The notes beneath the pieces were generated by a model, which did not search any database, was not told where the DNA came from, and was given only the letters and a program-made list of their open reading frames with translations. Shown here piece by piece: positions 1-5,199 of a stretch of 5,199 bases of DNA (positions within the stretch are counted from its first letter, which is position 1; the number at the start of each line of letters is the position of its first letter). The position numbers were made by a program, and so were the translations under genes. The DNA is from Rhodospirillaceae bacterium (GTDB lineage Bacteria > Pseudomonadota > Alphaproteobacteria > SP197): positions 1 to 5,199 of the forward strand of contig JABIUG010000257.1 in assembly GCA_018700655.1 (NCBI GenBank), read 5' to 3'.

Positions 1-1404
1 CACGGCTTCGTCACCGAGATCGAGATGGACCGGGCACCCAAGGGGCTTTCCGAAGACACGGTGCGCTTCATTTCGGCCAAGAAGAATGAGCCCGAATGGC
101 TGCTGGAATGGCGTCTGAAGGCCTTCCGGCACTGGCTGACCATGACCGAGCCGAACTGGGCCAAGGTCGGTTATCCGCCGATCGATTATCAGGACAGCTA
201 CTACTACGCCGCACCAAAATCAGACGCCGACCGTCCCAAGAGCCTGGATGAGGTCGACCCGGCCCTGCTCGAGACCTACGCCAAGCTGGGCATTCCGCTG
301 AAGGAACAGGAAGTGCTGGCGGGCGTGAAGAACGTCGCGATCGACGCAGTCTTCGACAGCGTTTCGGTCGCCACGACCTTCAAGGATCGCCTTGAAAAGG
401 ACGGCATCATCTTCTGCGCGATTTCCGAGGCGATTCAGAAGCACCCCGATCTGATCAAGAAGTATCTGGGTTCGGTCGTGCCTTACTCCGACAACTTCTA
501 TGCCACGCTGAATTCGGCTGTCTTCACCGACGGGTCGTTCTGTTACATCCCCAAGGGCGTGCGCTGCCCGATGGAACTCTCGACCTATTTCCGGATCAAT
601 GCTGCGGAAACCGGCCAGTTCGAGCGCACCCTGATCGTTGCCGAGGAGGGCAGCTATGTCAGTTACCTCGAAGGTTGCACCGCACCCCAGCGCGATGAAA
701 ACCAGCTGCATGCCGCCGTGGTCGAGTTAATCGCGCTGGACGACGCCGAAATCAAGTATTCGACCGTGCAGAACTGGTATCCAGGCGATGCCGACGGCAA
801 GGGCGGGATTTACAACTTCGTGACCAAACGCGGCATCTGCGAGACGCGTGCCAAGATTTCCTGGACCCAGGTCGAGACCGGTTCGGCGATCACCTGGAAG
901 TATCCAAGCTGCATCCTCAAGGGTGATGACAGCGTCGGCGAGTTCTATTCCGTGGCGATCACCAACAACCGCCAGCAGGCCGATACCGGCACCAAGATGC
1001 TCCATATCGGCAAGAACACGCGAAGCCGTGTGATCGCCAAGGGTATTTCCGCCGGCAAGTCGCAGAGCACCTATCGCGGCCAGGTTCGCATGAACGCCAT
1101 GGCCAATGGCGGACGCAACTACACCCAGTGCGACAGCCTGCTGATCGGTGATGAATGCGGCGCCCACACGGTGCCCTATATCGAATCGAAGAACCGCAGC
1201 GCACGGATCGAACACGAGGCAACAACCTCGAAAGTCTCCGATGACCAGCTTTTCTATTGCCGCCAGCGCGGCATTCCCGAAGAGGAAGCGGTGACCCTGA
1301 TCGTCAACGGTTTCTGTCGCGAAGTGCTGCAGGAACTGCCCATGGAGTTTGCCGTCGAAGCCCAGAAGCTCGTCGGCATCAGCCTCGAAGGCAGCGTCGG
1401 CTGA
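1..1404 (+). CDS. sufB: SufB, Fe-S cluster assembly scaffold of the SufBCD complex (5' partial)
   Basis: Cytosolic core subunit of SufBCD, which receives sulfur from SufS and its partner and builds a nascent Fe-S cluster together with SufD. The frame is open from base 1, and the codons before the ATG at 25 (HGFVTEIE) match the conserved N-terminal SufB region, so that ATG is internal and the true start lies upstream. By comparison with E. coli SufB (495 aa, from memory), about 22 residues are missing; 467 are visible. Key residues (codons counted from base 1): Cys226 in YLEGC (E. coli Cys254, persulfide entry), Cys377 in TQC (Cys405), and Glu404-His405-Glu406 in EHEATTS (Glu432-His433-Glu434). 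The spacing of Cys226 to Cys377 (151) equals that in E. coli. Conserved blocks KGVRCPMELSTYFRIN and TWKYPSCIL lie in the beta-helix core, and the C-terminus ends in the family-typical LEGSVG. The Cys-rich N-terminal insert of E. coli SufB is absent. First gene visible in the operon, 31 nt before sufC. Confidence 0.98.
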   Translation, partial: HGFVTEIEMDRAPKGLSEDTVRFISAKKNEPEWLLEWRLKAFRHWLTMTEPNWAKVGYPPIDYQDSYYYAAPKSDADRPKSLDEVDPALLETYAKLGIPLKEQEVLAGVKNVAIDAVFDSVSVATTFKDRLEKDGIIFCAISEAIQKHPDLIKKYLGSVVPYSDNFYATLNSAVFTDGSFCYIPKGVRCPMELSTYFRINAAETGQFERTLIVAEEGSYVSYLEGCTAPQRDENQLHAAVVELIALDDAEIKYSTVQNWYPGDADGKGGIYNFVTKRGICETRAKISWTQVETGSAITWKYPSCILKGDDSVGEFYSVAITNNRQQADTGTKMLHIGKNTRSRVIAKGISAGKSQSTYRGQVRMNAMANGGRNYTQCDSLLIGDECGAHTVPYIESKNRSARIEHEATTSKVSDDQLFYCRQRGIPEEEAVTLIVNGFCREVLQELPMEFAVEAQKLVGISLEGSVG

Positions 1405-1423
1405 ACCGACGCGCCCATCCTAC

Positions 1424-1428
1424 AAGGA
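1424..1428 (+). promoter_or_regulatory. Ribosome binding site of sufC
   Basis: AAGGA lies 7 nt before the ATG at 1436. This decides the sufC start: the same frame is open further upstream, inside the sufB 3' end (to an ATG at 1349), but that upstream part is only a shadow of sufB. The start at 1436 gives the usual SufC N-terminus. Confidence 0.75.
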
Positions 1429-1435
1429 CACAACG

Positions 1436-2191
1436 ATGACCATTCTTTCGATCAAAGACCTGCACGCCACCGTCGACGGCAAGGAGATCCTGAAAGGGAT
1501 CGACCTGGAAATGGGACCCGGCGAGATCCATGCGATCATGGGCCCGAACGGTTCCGGAAAATCGACGCTTTCTTATGTGCTGGCCGGGCGCGAAGGGTAC
1601 GAAGTGACCAAGGGCGAAGTGCTCTATCAGGGCAAGGACCTGATCGAGCTCAGCCCCGAGGAACGCGCCCAGGCCGGTGTCTTCCTTGCTTTCCAGTATC
1701 CCGTCGAAATCCCTGGCGTGCCGACGGTGACCTTCCTGAAACAGGCGATGAACTCGGTGCGCAAGGCGCGCGGCGAGAAGGAACTCGATGCCTTCGAATT
1801 CAAGAAGATCATGGATGCCCGCCTGAAGGAGCTTTCGATCGTCAACGACATGGTGCGCCGTGCGCTCAACGCCGGTTTCTCGGGCGGCGAGAAAAAACGC
1901 ATGGAAGTCTTGCAGATGGCGATGCTCGAACCATCGCTTGCGATCCTCGACGAGACCGATTCCGGGCTTGATATCGATGCGCTGAAGACGGTCGCCGACG
2001 GCGTCAACGCGCTGCGCTCGCCGGACCGCTCGATGCTGGTGATCACCCATTACCAGCGCCTGCTCGATTACATCGTGCCCGACCATGTCCATGTTCTGGC
2101 CGGCGGACGGATTATCCGCAGCGGTGACAAGTCGCTCGCCCTGGAGCTGGAAGAAAAGGGTTATGCCGACATCGTTGCAGCGGCGGCCTGA
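1436..2191 (+). CDS. sufC: SufC, ABC-type ATPase of the SUF complex
   Basis: Soluble ABC ATPase that binds SufB and SufD; ATP-driven SufC dimerisation reshapes the SufB-SufD interface during cluster assembly. It is not a transporter despite the fold, and no membrane partner is present. The protein is 251 aa, the normal family length. Motifs are all intact: Walker A GPNGSGKST at residues 36-44 (Lys42), Q-loop Gln87 in FLAFQYP, ABC signature FSGGE at 148-152 followed by KKR, Walker B LAILDE at 168-173 (Asp172, Glu173), D-loop SGLD at 176-179 and H-loop His205 in VITHYQR. The FSGGEKKRMEVLQ and LDETDSGLDIDAL blocks are characteristic of SufC rather than of transport ATPases. Placed between sufB and sufD, 31 nt after sufB and 8 nt before sufD, so cotranscription is expected. 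Confidence 0.98.
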   Translation: MTILSIKDLHATVDGKEILKGIDLEMGPGEIHAIMGPNGSGKSTLSYVLAGREGYEVTKGEVLYQGKDLIELSPEERAQAGVFLAFQYPVEIPGVPTVTFLKQAMNSVRKARGEKELDAFEFKKIMDARLKELSIVNDMVRRALNAGFSGGEKKRMEVLQMAMLEPSLAILDETDSGLDIDALKTVADGVNALRSPDRSMLVITHYQRLLDYIVPDHVHVLAGGRIIRSGDKSLALELEEKGYADIVAAAA

Positions 2192-2199
2192 GACAGACC

Positions 2200-3488
2200 A
2201 TGACAGAACTCGCACTTCTTCCCGAACAGGGTACATCCGGCGCCCTTCCCGGCGCCGGGGCCGACTGGCTCGATGGCCTGCGTGACAGTGGCGCCCGCCG
2301 CTTTTCCGGGCTTGGGCTGCCGACACGGCGCGTCGAAGACTGGAAATACACGGACCTTCGGAGCCTCAAGGCCGAAACGCTTGTGCCGGCACAGGCCGGG
2401 ACCGGCGACGTCATGGTGCCCGAACTTGATCTGGGCGGACCGGTGCATCGCGCCGTCTTCGTGAATGGCCGTTTCAGCGCCGCGCATTCCGACCTTTCCG
2501 GCCTGCCCGAAGGCGTCACGGCCCTCCCGCTGGGCGAAGCGATGGCCAAGTCGCCACAACTGCTGGAAAGTTATCTCGGTCGTGTCGCTTCACTGGATCG
2601 CAAACATTTCGTCGCGCTCAACACCGCCTGGATGCATGACGGTTTTGTCCTTTCGATCGCCGAAAGCACGGCGGTCGAGAACACGATCGAGCTGGTTTTC
2701 GTCGGACACCCCGGCGATCACCGCGCTGCCTGGCATCCGCGCAACCTGATCGTGCTTAATCCCGGCGCTGCAGCGACCGTGGTCGAGCGCCACATCGGAC
2801 AGGGTGGATATCTCGCAAACACGGTGACCGAAGTGATCCTGGGAGCCGATTCCCATCTCAACCACTACAAGCTACAGGACGAGTCCGCGCAGGCCTTCCA
2901 TGTCGCGACGACCGAGGTACGGGTTTCGGGTGGCGCGACGTATGAAAACTTCAGCCTTTCGGGCGGCTCTTCGGTCGCACGCAACCAGATCGCGGTCGAA
3001 CTCCAGGCCGCCGGTGCTGTCTGCAAACTGAACGGCGCTTATCTGGGCCGGGATAGTCAGCAACTCGACACCACCACGCTGATCGACCATGCCGCGCCTG
3101 ACTGCACCAGCACGGAAATCTACAAGGGCGTTCTCGACGACCGCTCCAAGGGTGTCTTCCAGGGCAAGATCGTGGTGCGCAAGGATGCCCAGCGTACCCT
3201 GGGGCACCAGAGCAACAAGGCACTGCTGCTTTCGGACAGGGCAGAGATCGACGCCAAACCCGAACTCGAGATCTATGCCGACGATGTGCAGTGCGGCCAT
3301 GGCGCAACGGCCGGCGAGCTCGACGACAACGCGCTCTTTTACCTTCGCGCCCGCGGCATTCCGCTTGAAGATGCCCGTGGCCTGCTGATCGACGCCTTTG
3401 TCGAAGGCGCGATTGAGGAAATCAGCCATCAGAAGGTTCGCGACACCTTCCGCGCGGTCGCCGCAGGCTGGCGTTACGGAGGCGCATC

Positions 3489-3492
<4 letters not shown>
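2200..3492 (+). CDS. sufD: SufD, Fe-S cluster assembly subunit of SufBCD
   Basis: Paralogue of SufB that pairs with it through a beta-helix core and completes the cluster-building site of SufBCD. The protein is 430 aa, close to E. coli SufD (423). The N-terminal helical part carries the family block PTRRVEDWKYT (residues 41-51). The C-terminal block KPELEIYADDVQCGHGAT holds Cys365 and His367, matching E. coli Cys358 and His360, the latter being the SufD residue implicated in cluster assembly. It is followed by LFYLRARGIP, the same motif as LFYCRQRGIP of SufB and a trace of the shared ancestry. The start at 2200 sits 8 nt after the sufC stop and gives a normal N-terminus, though the Shine-Dalgarno match is poor (only GAGA around 2190), so translation probably depends on ribosomes finishing sufC. 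The stop overlaps the sufS start. Confidence 0.97.
3478..3482 (+). promoter_or_regulatory. Ribosome binding site of sufS
   Basis: GGAGG lies inside the last codons of sufD, 6 nt before the sufS ATG at 3489. It is the strongest Shine-Dalgarno match among the complete genes here and supports this start, which forms the ATGA stop-start overlap with sufD. Confidence 0.8.
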
Positions 3493-4744
<1,252 letters not shown>

Positions 4745-4745
<1 letters not shown>

Positions 4746-5199
4746 TGGATGACCTGCGCGACCTTTATCAGGAAGTGATCCTGGATCACGGCAAGAACCC
4801 CAGAAACTTCCGCCATCCCGATGACTGCAACCGGCAGGCCGAGGGTGACAATCCGCTGTGCGGCGACCAACTCGCCGTCTATCTGAAGCTCAACGGCGAG
4901 GGTATGGTCGAAGACGTCGCCTTCCAGGGCCGTGGCTGCGCCATCTCGATGGCTTCGGCATCGATGATGACCGAGATGGTCCAGGGCCGCAGTGAAGCAG
5001 ACGCCAGGGCACTCTTCGCCAAGTTCCACAAGCTGGTGACCGGCACAGATGATGAGGTTGACGACGATGAAACCTATCTCGCCGGTGACCCACGCACAAA
5101 AGACATTAAATATCTACAACAGTCTCCTGAAGGATTACTACTATCTGGAGGCAAATTGCCTTTGATAAACGAATTGTGCACTCGGTGGCGGGAGGAAGG
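4745..5199 (+). CDS. sufU: SufU (NifU/IscU-like) sulfur acceptor or scaffold, 3' end aberrant and running off the window
   Basis: SufU-type proteins bind zinc and accept sulfur from SufS; SufU replaces SufE in many operons. Residues 1-115 are a clear SufU: LRDLYQEVILDHGKNPRNF (4-22), NPLCGDQ with Cys39 and Asp41 (B. subtilis Cys41 and Asp43), GRGCAISMASASMMTEM with Cys65 (B. subtilis Cys66), then a helix ending KFHKLVTG and an acidic linker. The GxGCAISxASAS block separates it from IscU. The family then expects a V-R-x-(F/Y)-P-x-R-(V/I)-K-C-A-T-L-x-W segment carrying the third zinc/sulfur cysteine, by analogy near residue 127-140 and thus inside the window. Instead the frame continues, without a stop, through unrelated AT-rich sequence (KDIKYLQQSPEG onwards) to the window edge; the only cysteine there, Cys145 in INELCTRW, lacks the family context. 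The start at 4745 overlaps the sufS stop by 1 nt. The N-terminal two thirds are secure; whether an intact gene exists in the organism is not. Confidence 0.8.
5091..5180 (+). other. AT-rich segment of foreign character replacing the sufU 3' part
   Basis: Hand count gives 25 G/C in 70 bases over 5101-5170 (36%), against 38 in 60 over 4801-4860 (63%). Read in the sufU frame it uses TTA-CTA-CTA for three consecutive leucines (5135-5143) plus ATA, codons nearly absent elsewhere in the window. The base composition turns GC-rich again in the last ~19 bases. No inverted-repeat end, integrase site, intron 5' consensus or known protein is recognisable. A minus-strand frame is also open from the window edge to a TAG at 5074-5076. 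The left boundary is uncertain within about 5085-5100. Confidence 0.6.

Noticed and set aside
220..1215. Two minus-strand frames of about 160 codons opposite sufB
   Set aside because: Antisense to strongly conserved SufB codons; no ribosome site or motif of their own.
1379..2326. Minus-strand open frame of 315 codons opposite sufC
   Set aside because: Shadow of sufC and its junctions; composition artefact with no family features.
5035..5090. Direct repeat GGTGACC at 5035-5041 and 5084-5090, the second copy near the sufU breakpoint, considered as a target-site duplication or recombination site
   Set aside because: Both copies lie on the sufU-like side, 7 nt is short in GC-rich DNA, and they do not flank the AT-rich segment.
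5084..5100. Group I/II intron or intein start in sufU
   Set aside because: No GTGYG 5' consensus in a convincing setting, no recognisable catalytic core in the ~100 bases available, and no intein N-terminal Cys/Ser block at the break.
5150..5160. Palindrome GGCAAATTGCC, considered as a terminator stem or operator
   Set aside because: Arms are only 5 bp with no room for a loop at full pairing, and no T-run follows; too short to call.
5181..5188. CTCGGTGG resembling part of a sequencing adapter
   Set aside because: Only 8 bases match and the following bases diverge; chance match in GC-rich DNA.

Overview
The window is a stretch of a SUF iron-sulfur cluster assembly operon, all on the + strand, in the order sufB (5' end outside the window), sufC, sufD, sufS and a sufU-like scaffold/sulfur-acceptor gene whose 3' end is abnormal or lost. 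The DNA is GC-rich, with strong third-position G/C preference. Together with the sufBCDS-sufU order and the SufB style (no N-terminal CxxCxxxC insert, YYAAP...SLDEVDP region), this suggests an alphaproteobacterium. That placement is an inference from gene style, not a proof.

Layout: 1-1404 sufB, lacking its first ~20-odd codons; a 31-nt gap with a good ribosome binding site; 1436-2191 sufC; an 8-nt gap; 2200-3492 sufD; a 4-nt ATGA overlap; 3489-4745 sufS; a 1-nt TGATG overlap; 4745 onward sufU. No gene-free stretch exceeds 31 nt before about base 5090, and I see no internal promoter or terminator, so this reads as a single transcript with translational coupling. The promoter, any upstream regulator (iscR/rrf2 type) and the usual downstream sufT/sufA genes are outside the window.

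How the genes work together: SufS removes sulfur from cysteine as a persulfide. SufU (in place of SufE) is expected to accept it and pass it to the SufB-SufC-SufD complex. There the SufC ATPase drives assembly of a nascent cluster at the SufB/SufD interface. The catalytic and sulfur-relay residues known from the E. coli and B. subtilis systems are present in SufB, SufC, SufD and SufS. SufS also carries the histidine (VHPHD) typical of SufU-partnered enzymes.

The one real anomaly is at the 3' end. Around bases 5085-5100 the sequence stops resembling SufU, drops to about 36% GC (5101-5170) against about 63% just upstream (4801-4860), uses rare leucine codons, and does not encode the conserved third cysteine segment (K-C-A-T-L-x-W). 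This may be an insertion junction, a rearrangement or an assembly chimera. I do not see an undescribed system in the window; the rest is a well-conserved housekeeping operon.
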